This document shows, in pieces, positions 1 through 8,886 of a stretch of DNA of 48,314 bases (positions within the stretch are counted from its first letter, which is position 1; each line of letters begins with the position of its first letter). Source of the stretch: Planctomycetaceae bacterium. GTDB taxonomy: Bacteria; Planctomycetota; Planctomycetia; Planctomycetales; Planctomycetaceae. The translations under genes were made by a program, and so were the position numbers. The stretch spans positions 1 to 48,314 of the forward strand of contig JAKFVC010000244.1 of assembly GCA_021732415.1 (NCBI GenBank), read 5' to 3'. The notes under the pieces were generated by a model. It ran no database searches. It was given only the letters and a program-made list of their open reading frames with translations, and had not been told where the DNA came from.

Positions 1-160
1 GGCCTGATGCGGGCTCGACGAATGTTCGCAGGGGATCGTGATCCGCTCCGGTGTCTTCCCTATTCTCGAGGATCGTAGAATTGGCTGGCGGAACCGACAC
101 GGAGGATCCCGGCGCGGAGCTGTCTGGCAAACCGGTGGGACTGGACTCAGCAGTGTTCAT
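1..160 (-). CDS. Partial gene, N-terminus only; Ser/Pro-rich, unknown function
   Basis: An ATG at 160-158 opens a minus-strand frame that stays open for 53 codons to the left edge of the window. An AAGGTG Shine-Dalgarno-like sequence lies about 10 bases upstream of the ATG. The visible N-terminus (starting MNTAESSPTG) is hydrophilic and rich in Ser, Pro and acidic residues. It has no signal peptide or membrane segment, so it is probably a disordered leader of a cytoplasmic protein. It is divergent from the pseudokinase gene. The family cannot be told from this fragment. The open frame and ribosome site make a real gene likely but not certain. Confidence 0.5.
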   Translation of the reverse strand, partial: MNTAESSPTGLPDSSAPGSSVSVPPANSTILENREDTGADHDPLRTFVEPASG

Positions 161-470
161 GTCTTGAATCACCTTGATCGATGGCAAGTCGATTTGTCAA
201 CGTTTGTGTCACTATAGAAAGGTCTGCGCAGATTGACGAACGACGAATCAAAGGTCCTTGGTCATTTGTCATTTCTACATGGTTATTTTCTATTGGCTGC
301 CGAACAAGAAAGTCCGGCCCTGTCCGTTTTCATTGGTGCTTAGCGCGATTTTGGCGGCTGATCGTTTGCAAGAGGCCTGCCTGTGTCGTCTAATGGTGTG
401 CCGCTCGATTGTTGCAGGACACTGATGCTTTAGTGTGCACCGCCGAACTCCACCGCCGTGAGGTAGCCTG
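161..470. other. Divergent intergenic region
   Basis: This region lies between two divergently read genes, so it should hold promoters for both. A 70-codon plus-strand frame exists at 181-393, but its product is Arg/Cys/Trp-rich without a recognisable domain or clear ribosome site, so I do not call it a gene. No convincing -35/-10 pair, palindrome or repeat stood out. GAGGTAG just before 471 serves the downstream start. Confidence 0.5.
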
Positions 471-2792
471 ATGCGATACGATGACTTGACTGAGTTAGGA
501 CGAAATCACTATTCCGTCGTCTTCGCAGCCCACGACTTCAACACGCGACGCGATGTCGTCATCATGGAACTGCTGCCTCAGTTCCAATCGAACCCCGGCC
601 GCTGGGATGAGATCTGGCAACAGGTCATGACACTCAGTGATGCCAAGCTGGAGAATACCGTCCCGGTTTACGATCTGGATCGTGAACGCCGCTGGATCGT
701 CATGGAAAAGATGAACACGGCGCTCCAGACGGAACTGAGCAAGGGGCCGCTGGACCCGAAACTGGTGCGTGGCGTGCTACGGCAAATCCTGGTAGCGCTG
801 GATTCACTGCACAAGCAGGAGATCTATCACGGCGATGTGAAGCCGGCCAATCTGCTGGTGAACAACGAGGGCTTCGTGCGTCTGAGTTTCTCGCCGGGGC
901 TGGTGCTGGGAGGCCAGATTCCGCAGCGATTGAAGGACTATAAATACCTTTGTCCAGAGATGCTCAATCCGAGCGCGTTTGGTGACATTGGACCTCAATC
1001 CGATCTGTACTGCCTGGGTTTTACGGCACTCGAATTGTTAATCGGCCCGACTTTTGACACCAAGTTCAAGGGTGTCACAGAAGGAGTGCTGAACCCCGAT
1101 CAGGCCTGGATGAAATGGCATAGTTCGAACCACCCTTCAGAGCAACTGCCCACCGTCGCCAAGCTGCTGCCCGGAACGCCGCAGGACCTGGTGACCGTGA
1201 TTGATCGACTGCTCCAGAAGGAAGTCAAGAACCGCTATCAAACAGCAGCCGCGGCGTTGGCTGACTTGGAGCGAACGGGACAGGATCCGGTCTTTTTGAC
1301 GCGGCCGGCAAAGAGCGAAGAGCCGGAGCCGAAGAAGGTCCCCGAAAAGGTTGTCAAAGCTAAGGGACCAGCAAAGCCTGGCTTCCTGGATCAGTTGAAG
1401 GCGCTGTTCGCCGCGAAGCCCGGGAGCAAGAAGCCGTCAGTCCCTGTTGGGAATCAGACGGCGATGCAGAAGCTCAATCAGTATCTGGAAGAACGCCCGG
1501 CCCTCAAGTACACGGTCATCGGGCTCGTTTGCCTGCTGTTTTTGATACTGCTGTTCGGTGACTCGGGCAAAGGCGGGGTCAAGCTGGCTTCCGTGGAGGT
1601 CACATCGGTCCCTGAAAAGGCGATGTTGACGTTTGAGCGATTGGATTCTCCGGCTGTTGAGGAAGACAAGAAGTCGGACGGAAAGGGTGATCAAGCCGCA
1701 GACGCTAAACCCAAGGCGGGCGCGAAGGCGTCCTCGGGCGACGAACCCGTTCCGACTCCGGCGAAGTTGAAGTTGGCGGCGGGAGAATATGAGGTTCATC
1801 TCGAACTGAAGGGGTATGAAAAGCTTTCAGAGAAGATGACAGTCAAGAAACCGGGATGGTCGGCGCAAAAGTTCTCGTTCGAATTGAAGGCGGGGCCACC
1901 AGCACCAGAACCTCCGACGAACTTCTTGCCGGACGGTCTGACGGCCGTGCCTGGAATCGAAGACATTACGTGGGAGGGCAAGCTACTTCCCAAGCGGGCC
2001 CTGTCGATCAAGCTCACCGATTTGAAGGCCCCCCTGGAATTCGCACTGATCATGCCGAAGAGTTTTCAGTATGGGGTCAGCGAAAAGGACATGCCCGAGC
2101 CTGGTGAACTGGCGGCATCCGAGCAGACCGTGAAGTATCCGTATTACATTTCTCTGACGGAAGTCACCAACGAGCAGTTACAGACCTGGGCGAAGGCAGC
2201 CAAGGTCGAACCGCCCGCGAATTGGAAGGGCAACTTTGAAAAGCTGGGGCCGGAAGGGAAATCTCACCCTGCAGTGCATGTGGGATTCGCGACCGCCAAG
2301 AGTTTCAGCGAATGGCTGTCGAAGCGTGGGCGATTGCCGACCGAGAAGGAATGGGAGTTCGCCGCACGCGGAACCACGGGTCATCTGCTGCCCTGGGAAA
2401 GTCAGTCGGAACCCAACGACAAGATCTGCAATCTGACCTATGAGAGTGGCGAACCGCATACCGTCGCGGTCACCGCCCTCGAGCAGGGGCGGTCGCCTCT
2501 CGGATTGGCTCACCTGGTGGGAAATGTGGCCGAATGGTGCTCAGACGACTATGTCGCGGGAGCCGAAGAAGGGAGCGACGTGCCGGGCGCTGAGAAATCC
2601 GATCAGCCATTCCACGCCACGCGAGGCGGCAGTTTCCTGTCGCGCAAAGCGCGTCTGACCACGCGAGCGAACAGCGATTCGGATGGGGCCGGACATGTTG
2701 GGTTCCGCGTCGTGGTGTCGGTCCCGCCGGCGAAGCCGGCGTCCAGTACGCCCGCCACAAAAGCGAAGACAAAGCCGAAAGCGGCGAATTGA
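471..2792 (+). CDS. Membrane-anchored pseudokinase - PEGA - FGE-sulfatase fusion
   Basis: The 773-aa product starts at ATG with GAGGTAG four bases upstream. Residues 1-270 form a Ser/Thr-kinase-like fold with HGDVKPANLL at 120-129. The VAIK lysine is missing (VVIM at 29-32), and the DFG motif is replaced by LSFSPG at 138-143. Catalysis is therefore doubtful and a pseudokinase role more likely. A basic, Pro/Lys-rich linker leads to one membrane segment at about 347-362. A PEGA-like domain follows (about 371-472, split by a charged insert), then a formylglycine-generating-enzyme/sulfatase-modifying fold at about 520-750 (RLPTEKEWEFAAR, GNVAEW, RGGSF, GFRV). The catalytic cysteines of true FGE are not visible in the C-terminal part, so this fold probably binds ligand or protein outside the membrane. 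The layout suggests a one-pass sensor with a cytoplasmic kinase-like domain. It stands alone on its strand; the target is unknown. Confidence 0.85.
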   Translation: MRYDDLTELGRNHYSVVFAAHDFNTRRDVVIMELLPQFQSNPGRWDEIWQQVMTLSDAKLENTVPVYDLDRERRWIVMEKMNTALQTELSKGPLDPKLVRGVLRQILVALDSLHKQEIYHGDVKPANLLVNNEGFVRLSFSPGLVLGGQIPQRLKDYKYLCPEMLNPSAFGDIGPQSDLYCLGFTALELLIGPTFDTKFKGVTEGVLNPDQAWMKWHSSNHPSEQLPTVAKLLPGTPQDLVTVIDRLLQKEVKNRYQTAAAALADLERTGQDPVFLTRPAKSEEPEPKKVPEKVVKAKGPAKPGFLDQLKALFAAKPGSKKPSVPVGNQTAMQKLNQYLEERPALKYTVIGLVCLLFLILLFGDSGKGGVKLASVEVTSVPEKAMLTFERLDSPAVEEDKKSDGKGDQAADAKPKAGAKASSGDEPVPTPAKLKLAAGEYEVHLELKGYEKLSEKMTVKKPGWSAQKFSFELKAGPPAPEPPTNFLPDGLTAVPGIEDITWEGKLLPKRALSIKLTDLKAPLEFALIMPKSFQYGVSEKDMPEPGELAASEQTVKYPYYISLTEVTNEQLQTWAKAAKVEPPANWKGNFEKLGPEGKSHPAVHVGFATAKSFSEWLSKRGRLPTEKEWEFAARGTTGHLLPWESQSEPNDKICNLTYESGEPHTVAVTALEQGRSPLGLAHLVGNVAEWCSDDYVAGAEEGSDVPGAEKSDQPFHATRGGSFLSRKARLTTRANSDSDGAGHVGFRVVVSVPPAKPASSTPATKAKTKPKAAN

Positions 2793-2837
2793 TCGCAATC
2801 AAAGCCCAACGGGTTACGCCGTGAAAGATTGTTCGAC

Positions 2838-2936
2838 GTCATGGGAGGGTGAGGGACCCAGAGGGTACCCCGCCGAACCGGATAGTCTGACGAGTGCCGA
2901 TAAACGCTTGCGGTTCGGCGGGAGCCTCACCGTCAC
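2838..2936. repeat. Palindromic intergenic repeat, family A, copy 1
   Basis: An imperfect inverted repeat of about 100 bp. The left arm begins CATGGGAGGGTGAGG and continues to CGCCGAACCG; the right arm is CGGTTCGGCGGGAGCCTCACC. The centre contains TAGTCTGACGAGTGCCGA. The same core occurs in reverse orientation at 29482-29577, so this is a dispersed element and not a private terminator. It sits just after the stop of the pseudokinase gene and could form a long hairpin in RNA. No coding capacity. Confidence 0.75.
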
Positions 2937-3034
2937 ATCAACTCGAATCACGAATCAAATCGGACTTCTACGATAAACCGGGACAGAACTCTTGCACTGC
3001 GTTGTTCAACGAACTGCAGTGCGCTGCCCACAGC

Positions 3035-3238
3035 CTATTGCAGTTGACTGCGGATCGCGTGCCAGAGGGCTTTCCACAAGATCGAACCGACCACGCAGGC
3101 CACGACGATAAACAACGCGACCCGCCCCCATTGAGGCAACGGTGGCAGGAATTCTTCGATGACGTAATGGGTACCGTAGCCGGCTGCGAAACAGACGCTG
3201 ATCGACGTGAGACAGGACAGCCAGGGAATACGACGCAT
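3035..3238 (-). CDS. Small two-helix membrane protein, unknown
   Basis: A 67-aa minus-strand product. A longer frame begins at 3259, but the ATG at 3238-3236 (MRRIPWLSC) is preceded by AAGGAGAG with ideal spacing, so I use it. Two hydrophobic segments are visible, at about residues 4-27 and 38-60, separated by EEFLPPLPQWGR. Such two-helix peptides are common inner-membrane proteins of unknown role. It lies downstream of the secreted protein gene on the same strand but is separated from it by a terminator-like hairpin. The ribosome site and hydrophobic pattern argue for a true gene; no family is recognised. Confidence 0.55.
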   Translation of the reverse strand: MRRIPWLSCLTSISVCFAAGYGTHYVIEEFLPPLPQWGRVALFIVVACVVGSILWKALWHAIRSQLQ

Positions 3239-3349
3239 GGCAATCTCTCCTTGCCGCACACTGGTCTCTGATCGGCAAACGCTCGCTTGAGGATGTGAGA
3301 GCTCAGGTTCGCGTTGAGTTATTTCAAGCCCGTCAATCGGCCTGGAATC

Positions 3350-3391
3350 TCAATAAAACAACCCGGCCCCTCGGTGTGAGAGGGACCGGGC
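3350..3391 (-). terminator. Rho-independent-like terminator of the secreted protein gene
   Basis: The stem CCCGG(C)CCCTC / GAGGG(A)CCGGG with a 7-base loop lies at 3362-3390. Read on the minus strand it is followed by a T-rich run (TTGTTTTATT). It lies about 110 bases beyond the stop of the minus-strand gene ending at 3502, so it should end that transcript. Confidence 0.7.
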
Positions 3392-3501
3392 AATTTATTC
3401 TCGCCTTGTTCTCTTCGCCTTGTTCTCTGCGTCTTGCTGAAAGTGCGTCGCAGCACTTCGAAGATGGCGACTGACGTCACCGTGGGATTCGCACCGGAGT
3501 G

Positions 3502-4977
3502 CTAGAAAGGCGTTTCTTCACCAGCCGTTTTCGGCTTTACGGGAGTGCCAACAACCGGGGGTTTGTTCGGGGTGGTATTCGGATTCGGATTCGGATTCGG
3601 GTTGGGATCGGGGTTAGGGTTGTCGGACTTCAATTGTGCCAACCGGGTCGAATCCACATAGTTAAGTGTCATCGACGTCAGCATCAGCCCGCGTTCTCCG
3701 GTTTGTCCTTCGACGTTCGTATCACCCTGCACGCCGGCTCCAATTCCCCATTTGAAGCCTTGGCCGCCAGCACGTGCCGCAACCAGGTTCTTCGGAAGGT
3801 CACCGGTGTATTCCGCGTAGTACTCTTTGTCACGCATCGCATAGACGATGACAGTGAGCAGTCCAAATCGATCATCGATGCCTGCGTTCGTCGCTTCGGC
3901 ATCAGAGGCCAGGGTCACTTTGAAGCGATTGGACTTGGAAACACCCTTACCGACCTTGCCATTCCATTCCCGTAAGTAGCCCTCAATCGGGTAGTAAGAT
4001 TCGACCGGCTTCGTAATCCAGTGGCGGGCAAACACGGTTTCCAGCGGATGGTGTTTTTCTTGCCGGATGTCTGCATTCTGCGAGATCGAATTCACACCGT
4101 CGATCAACAGTGCCTGCATGACTGGCAGCGTGGAGTGATTATGGAGTTGAATCGTGAATTCTTCGTCCATATCCAGTGCGACGTAAGCCTTGTTCCCTTC
4201 CTTCGGATTGAACCAGATCTCGCGGGGTTGCCCACCCACCACGACTTGGAACTTGAACGGGTTGTCGGCTGCCTGCAACGGGTGCTGATCATTCTTAATC
4301 AACTGGGCATATTGAACGCGTTCCCATTCCACACCCACTCCAAATGCCGCTTCTTCTGGCAAATCAGGCGTGGATTTGAAGCTGACAGACTTGATACGGT
4401 TATCGCTGACCGCCCGGACAACAAAGCTTTCGCCAGCATAGGCCGCATCGCTCAGACTCTTCAGTGCACTATCCGTCTTGTTGACGACCTCAGTGGTCTC
4501 GTTGGCCTGTCGGACATCGAGCATTTCCGTCTGAATTCTGATCTGGTCCGAGCTGCCTGATTCCTGCGAGTTGTCATACAGGAAAATGATCGCGTCGGCC
4601 TTCTGCCGCAATTTGTTTTGGACGGACTCGTCATATAAATCGCCAGGCTTGACGCCGTTCAGGGCAGCGCGGACCGCACCGTCGGGAACAATCTGGACGT
4701 TGTATTTCGCACTCTTGCTGGCAACTTCATCTCGAAGTTGAACAGCCAATCGTTCTGCAAGAGGCCCCAAGGGTCCGACGAATGTGGGATTTGAGCCGTC
4801 TTTATCCCGTGTGATGATGCGCGGACAGATCGCCAAGCGTTTGATCTTCAACTTTTGGATCTGGTTCAAGATCTCGCCGGTTGTGCTGACCGAATTTCCC
4901 GCGGACTGGGCACTGACTGTCAGCGGCAGACAACTGGCTCCCACGACCAATGCCAAACTTAAATATCGCCTCAACAT
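3502..4977 (-). CDS. Secreted protein with Asn-Pro/Asp-Pro repeat tail, unknown
   Basis: A 491-aa product. The frame could be extended to 5052, but the ATG at 4977-4975 has GGAG seven bases upstream and begins a classical signal peptide (MLRRYLSLALVVGASC, cleavage near VSAQS). The mature part has a mixed alpha/beta pattern. A segment at about 35-135 (KLKIKRLAICPRI, LAERLAVQLRDEV) resembles periplasmic domains that read like nucleotide-independent Rossmann folds, but I cannot name a family. The middle (about 250-400) looks beta-rich. The C-terminus carries a low-complexity (Asn-Pro/Asp-Pro)n stretch encoded by a GGATTC-type hexamer repeat, then PPVVGTPVKPKT. Single gene with its own terminator. 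Probably an envelope protein of planctomycetes; function not recognised. Confidence 0.75.
   Translation of the reverse strand: MLRRYLSLALVVGASCLPLTVSAQSAGNSVSTTGEILNQIQKLKIKRLAICPRIITRDKDGSNPTFVGPLGPLAERLAVQLRDEVASKSAKYNVQIVPDGAVRAALNGVKPGDLYDESVQNKLRQKADAIIFLYDNSQESGSSDQIRIQTEMLDVRQANETTEVVNKTDSALKSLSDAAYAGESFVVRAVSDNRIKSVSFKSTPDLPEEAAFGVGVEWERVQYAQLIKNDQHPLQAADNPFKFQVVVGGQPREIWFNPKEGNKAYVALDMDEEFTIQLHNHSTLPVMQALLIDGVNSISQNADIRQEKHHPLETVFARHWITKPVESYYPIEGYLREWNGKVGKGVSKSNRFKVTLASDAEATNAGIDDRFGLLTVIVYAMRDKEYYAEYTGDLPKNLVAARAGGQGFKWGIGAGVQGDTNVEGQTGERGLMLTSMTLNYVDSTRLAQLKSDNPNPDPNPNPNPNPNTTPNKPPVVGTPVKPKTAGEETPF
3575..3626. repeat. In-frame hexanucleotide repeat (Asn-Pro codons)
   Basis: On the plus strand ATTCGG is repeated about four times, followed by degenerate copies (GTTGGG, ATCGGG, GTTAGG). 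On the coding minus strand it encodes alternating Asn-Pro and Asp-Pro. Because the unit is 6 bp, copy-number changes keep the frame and only change the length of the linker near the C-terminus of the secreted protein. Confidence 0.8.
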
Positions 4978-5343
4978 GATGGACTCCAATGAGTTCTGAA
5001 TTGCTGGTTTCTGGTATCTGACATCTCTGAGGGGACTTGAAGTGGCCCGCAATCCTGACCAGATAGAGGTCAGGTGGGATCATCAATCACCCGTCATAGC
5101 AGGCTATCCGGAATTCACGATGAATTCGGACACGATTTCCGGGCCGCACCGGAGATTTTCAAATTTTGCGACCGTTCGAATCTTCCGTTCAGCCAATCGT
5201 CGGATACTTTCTCCGCTTTAATGGCGATCAAAACTCAACGCGTAAAAGGGTTGCCAGCCGACCCACGTGTCGGCTGTCCGAAATGGACGACACTCATGCT
5301 ATCCAAGACAGTCTGAACATTCCAACATTTTGCCGAGTGATGT
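4978..5343. other. Intergenic region with one hairpin
   Basis: This spacer lies between two minus-strand genes. It should contain the terminator of the caspase gene and the promoter of the secreted protein gene. A hairpin CAGCCGAC-CCACGT-GTCGGCTG sits at 5255-5276, about 70 bases past the caspase stop, but no clear T-run follows it. I see no convincing gene on either strand. Confidence 0.5.
5255..5276 (-). terminator. Weak candidate terminator hairpin after the caspase gene
   Basis: Perfect 8-bp stem (CAGCCGAC / GTCGGCTG) with a 6-base loop, downstream of the minus-strand stop at 5344. The following minus-strand bases (GCAACCCTTTTA) contain only a short, offset T-run, so efficiency is uncertain. 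Confidence 0.35.
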
Positions 5344-8300
5344 TCAAGGGGAATCGGCCACGGTTCTCGTTTTTTCCACACGCACAAGCGGAATGCGGAA
5401 CGCGGGCTCAAAGCTGCCGGGAAGAAATCGGGGGGTCTGCTTAAATCCCGACAACTGCTCCGCCATGCCTGGAGTGTGCGTGCGGACATAAGCTGCCAAT
5501 TCAAAGAGATCGACTTCCTGGTCGGGAGCTCGTGTTCCAGACGCCGCGTCTACACCGTCTGCCAGTCCTTGCAGACCCTGCAGCAAGCAATAGGTAAAGA
5601 CGCCTTGTTTGTATTTTCCGCCTTCCCACGATTTCTCCGTAGCTCCAGCCGAGGTCATCACGAAGGCTTCCAGGCGGCCAAGAGATCGGGCGGCATTCTT
5701 GGTCGTCTGATCCTCACCAATTGCTCCTGAGTGACACGTATCCAGAATGAACACCTTCTTGCATGGCACCTCGGCGATCTTCGCCAGCAGATCCCAGGAG
5801 ATGGCGTATTTGCGAATTTCCAGCCCTCGGTCAGCAATCAGCTGATCAGCATCCCCATCAGTCTTGATGCCAGGATGCGGCGTAATGAAAAAGTAATCGA
5901 ATCCGGTGGCCGACTTGACTCGATCTCCGTGGCCGGAAATCGCGATCACCAGCAAGTCGTTACTACCGTCCGGACCACGACTGGCGAGCTTGTCCGTCAG
6001 GCTGCCAATCCGTTCTTGAATGGCCTTGGGAGTAATGTCGCTATCCTGCAAGTGTGAGATATCCTTGGAGTCGAGGTCATAATGGACCCCCTGGCGGGCC
6101 TCCAAACTTCCCTTCAGCGCGTTCACATCGGCGTGGGGATAGCCCAAGCTGGGATAAACGTCTGGATTCGGATATTTCTGGGCCGACATACCCAGGAAGT
6201 ACATTCTGCGACGGACCGGTTGAATGTCGGCCGTGAACCCCATCACCGCATCCACGTACAAGGCTGTGACTCGCTGAGGACCGCCTAGCAGTTTGACTTG
6301 AACGTAGTTTTCGGGACTCAATTTGGCAGCTGGAATCGCCCAGGTGTAGAACACCTTGCCCGGACCTTGCCGAATCACAGGCGGCGGTAGAGGCGAACGA
6401 TTCAAATACGCTTCTGGCCGAAATGCATTCGCCGCTGCCGGCGTGGGAAATGTCGCTTCAGCCTGAATGGAAACCGGCTGCCCTGCCGTGAAATGGGCCT
6501 TGTTCGCAGGACTGGTAATGCGGAGTGACGGCATCTTATTGATGACGATTTCCGTCACCGGATTGGTGACCGGTATGCGGGCCTGCTCACCCCCGGCCCG
6601 CATCGCACCATCGTGATTTCCGGCCAGCAGCAGACTCTTGATGACATCGGGCCGCTCCATGTCTTGTCGTAACTGGTCGGAACGATAGAACAACGGAGCC
6701 TCGCTCCGCTTACGGTTGACCAGCCAGCCAAACAGCTTGTCTCCTTCTGCTGAAGCCTCGTAATAACCGCGCGGAGTCCAAATCGCCCATTCCTGGTTGC
6801 GATCCACAAACAGGCTTTCCAGCGGTTCCCAGGCAGGCGTGATGGCAAACTCTTCGAACACCAGAGCCTTGCCGTCACGGACTCCCGAGGCAATCAAACC
6901 CTGGGTTTCCCAAATTGGCCGGTCGTTCAAATAGCTCGCTGTTGCCTGTGGATTCGTGACCGGTTTGCGATTGACCGTCTTGATCACGTCCCCCGCCTTC
7001 AGACCCCGACTGGCAACGATCCCCGCCGCTTGAACGTTTTGAACCACCAGTTGATTTCCCTCGGGAACAAATTCGGCTCCCCAGGCGCAGGCATTGGGGA
7101 ATCGGGCGGGATGATCAAACAGCCCGGCGAGGCTCCAGATCTTGATCATCTGATCGCGCGATGCCGAAGCCAGATATTTCCCGTCTCGCGAGACACTTAA
7201 GGACGTCACCCAGTGCTGATGATCACGGTAGTAACGCACCAATCGGGGCTGGGCCGGATTGGTCAGTTCATAAACAAAAATGCCCGCCGTTTCACCCGAC
7301 ATGCCCAACGCCAAAGCCGGGGTGCGGCCTGCCGCTTGTGGCAACCAGCAATAGGAAATACAACGCCCCTGGTTTTCGGGATGCAGGCGAATCTCACCGA
7401 CATTCTGGCCGTTATTTCGCAATTGGAGCCGGGTCCCCTGATCGGGCCCCTCGGGCAATAAGACTTCCCATCCCGGAGCTCCGGAATTGGGAGTCCGCCA
7501 ACGAGATGCCGGATCGATCCGCGGGATGTACTGCGCCCCGACCAGATCAAACTCCCGAGAAACGTCTCCATAGTTATTGAAGGCCAGATTCGGCTTCCGT
7601 TCGACGCCGATGCCAATCCGGTATTTCCCGTTCCCCGAGGCCGTCTCCTCAAAAGCCACCTTCCAGAACGGCATTCCCCGCCCGCGCATCAGGATCGGCT
7701 GCTGCTCGCTGAGTGGCTTGGCGACTCGCGCTCCCTGGGCATCCAGCAGCGGAAACAGCCAGATATCTTCTCCATCACCGGCCACTGTCGCGGCCCAGCG
7801 TCCATCGGAAGAGATCGCACAGCTAATCGGCGTGGGCGAGTTCGAGACCTGAATCTCATCAATCAACGACGGTTCCGCAGGCCCGCTATCCCAGAGCTGC
7901 AGCCAAGTCGGCGCGCTCTGATTGAAATACTCCGTACCAGCGACGTTTTGCGGAAACTGACGCTCCGTCACCAGGACCAGATTTCCCGTCCCCAGCGCTA
8001 AACCTGAGGGCTGGGTGCGCGCCCGCGTGGAACGGATCGTACGGGTCTGCTGACCGTTTTGATCCCAGACCCTGACATGGGGTTCGACTTGATGCAGCGA
8101 CGCCCACTTCTGGCCCGCTGGATCTCGAGCCAGAGTCACGAGTTTGCCGTCGTCCGCGAGCAGGCTACGGACAGGCTTGCCTGTTTCAAACACTGCCAGG
8201 GACCACTCGACCGGATTCGTGAGCGGCAAGCGCTGAGTCGGAGCAACAATCGTATTGTTGGCCAGATACATGATCGGCGCTTGCCGGCTGGCATCGCTGA

Positions 8301-8886
8301 TCGGTTGTGCTGCTCGCGGCGCCACGCGTTCGACAATCGTGCCTGCTGCCACCGACCAGACCAAGATATCCCCTTCCCCGCCGATTGTGGCGAGGCGCTG
8401 CCCATCCAGCGAAAACGAGGTGCCGTTCACGCGGGTCACGTGCCCGCTGCCCGACATGTTATCTTCTGGTCGATCGGCCGCCGGAAGCGGTTTGTCAAAC
8501 AGGTTGTCTGGCACACTAAAGAGCGTCAGGTCTCCGCCGCGGTTGCGAATGCTGTAGCCACCGACAACCAGCTTGCGGCCATTGGGCGCCAGATCCATCG
8601 CGTAGATCCGGCCGAGATTGGCTCGGGAGATTCCCCACTGCAAAGACGATTCCAGCGAGGGTGGCAAGGGTTGACCGGCAATACGCCACACATGCACACA
8701 CTTGTGATCACCTGCTGCGTACAGCCGTGTTCCATCCGGCGAAAACCTTAGTGACCGAAGGGGCTGCGCGGCGCCACCGGAATTGAGCAGGAGTCGCGGG
8801 GCTTCACCGGGCTGCTGGGCGGAAATGGCGGGAATAATCGTCGTGCCCGCAAGCGCGAGCAGGACTATTGAAGCAAAGCGAATCAT
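5344..8886 (-). CDS. Exported WD40 - PDZ - caspase-family (C14) protein
   Basis: A 1180-aa product with an N-terminal signal peptide (MIRFASIVLLALAG, cleavage near ISAQQ), so the protein is exported. WD40-like blades cover about residues 40-610 (LRFSPDGTRLYAAGD, SVSRDGKYLASASRD, IKIWSL). A short PDZ-like segment follows at about 615-655 (LKAGDVIKTVNRKPV). The C-terminal caspase-fold protease starts near 890 (RRMYFLGMSAQKYP) and has the catalytic dyad His986 in SGHGD and Cys1051 in DTCHSG. Both residues are intact, so peptidase activity is plausible, probably after Arg/Lys as in meta- and paracaspase-like bacterial proteins (inference). Start ATG at 8886 has AAAGG upstream. It is transcribed alone. 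Planctomycetes are known to carry many caspase-WD40 proteins; substrates are unknown. Confidence 0.9.
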   Translation of the reverse strand: MIRFASIVLLALAGTTIIPAISAQQPGEAPRLLLNSGGAAQPLRSLRFSPDGTRLYAAGDHKCVHVWRIAGQPLPPSLESSLQWGISRANLGRIYAMDLAPNGRKLVVGGYSIRNRGGDLTLFSVPDNLFDKPLPAADRPEDNMSGSGHVTRVNGTSFSLDGQRLATIGGEGDILVWSVAAGTIVERVAPRAAQPISDASRQAPIMYLANNTIVAPTQRLPLTNPVEWSLAVFETGKPVRSLLADDGKLVTLARDPAGQKWASLHQVEPHVRVWDQNGQQTRTIRSTRARTQPSGLALGTGNLVLVTERQFPQNVAGTEYFNQSAPTWLQLWDSGPAEPSLIDEIQVSNSPTPISCAISSDGRWAATVAGDGEDIWLFPLLDAQGARVAKPLSEQQPILMRGRGMPFWKVAFEETASGNGKYRIGIGVERKPNLAFNNYGDVSREFDLVGAQYIPRIDPASRWRTPNSGAPGWEVLLPEGPDQGTRLQLRNNGQNVGEIRLHPENQGRCISYCWLPQAAGRTPALALGMSGETAGIFVYELTNPAQPRLVRYYRDHQHWVTSLSVSRDGKYLASASRDQMIKIWSLAGLFDHPARFPNACAWGAEFVPEGNQLVVQNVQAAGIVASRGLKAGDVIKTVNRKPVTNPQATASYLNDRPIWETQGLIASGVRDGKALVFEEFAITPAWEPLESLFVDRNQEWAIWTPRGYYEASAEGDKLFGWLVNRKRSEAPLFYRSDQLRQDMERPDVIKSLLLAGNHDGAMRAGGEQARIPVTNPVTEIVINKMPSLRITSPANKAHFTAGQPVSIQAEATFPTPAAANAFRPEAYLNRSPLPPPVIRQGPGKVFYTWAIPAAKLSPENYVQVKLLGGPQRVTALYVDAVMGFTADIQPVRRRMYFLGMSAQKYPNPDVYPSLGYPHADVNALKGSLEARQGVHYDLDSKDISHLQDSDITPKAIQERIGSLTDKLASRGPDGSNDLLVIAISGHGDRVKSATGFDYFFITPHPGIKTDGDADQLIADRGLEIRKYAISWDLLAKIAEVPCKKVFILDTCHSGAIGEDQTTKNAARSLGRLEAFVMTSAGATEKSWEGGKYKQGVFTYCLLQGLQGLADGVDAASGTRAPDQEVDLFELAAYVRTHTPGMAEQLSGFKQTPRFLPGSFEPAFRIPLVRVEKTRTVADSP

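Noticed and set aside
181-393. 70-codon plus-strand frame upstream of the pseudokinase
   Set aside because: Unusual composition, no ribosome site, no domain; falls in a divergent promoter region.
2894-3271. 125-codon plus-strand frame
   Set aside because: It crosses the family A repeat and lies antisense to the better-supported small membrane protein gene; no ribosome site.
8059-8751. 230-codon plus-strand frame opposite the caspase gene
   Set aside because: Antisense to a clearly coding WD40 region; composition typical of a shadow frame.
5344-8886. Caspase gene considered as a CRISPR- or gasdermin-linked effector
   Set aside because: It has a signal peptide and no cas, gasdermin or STAND gene next to it.
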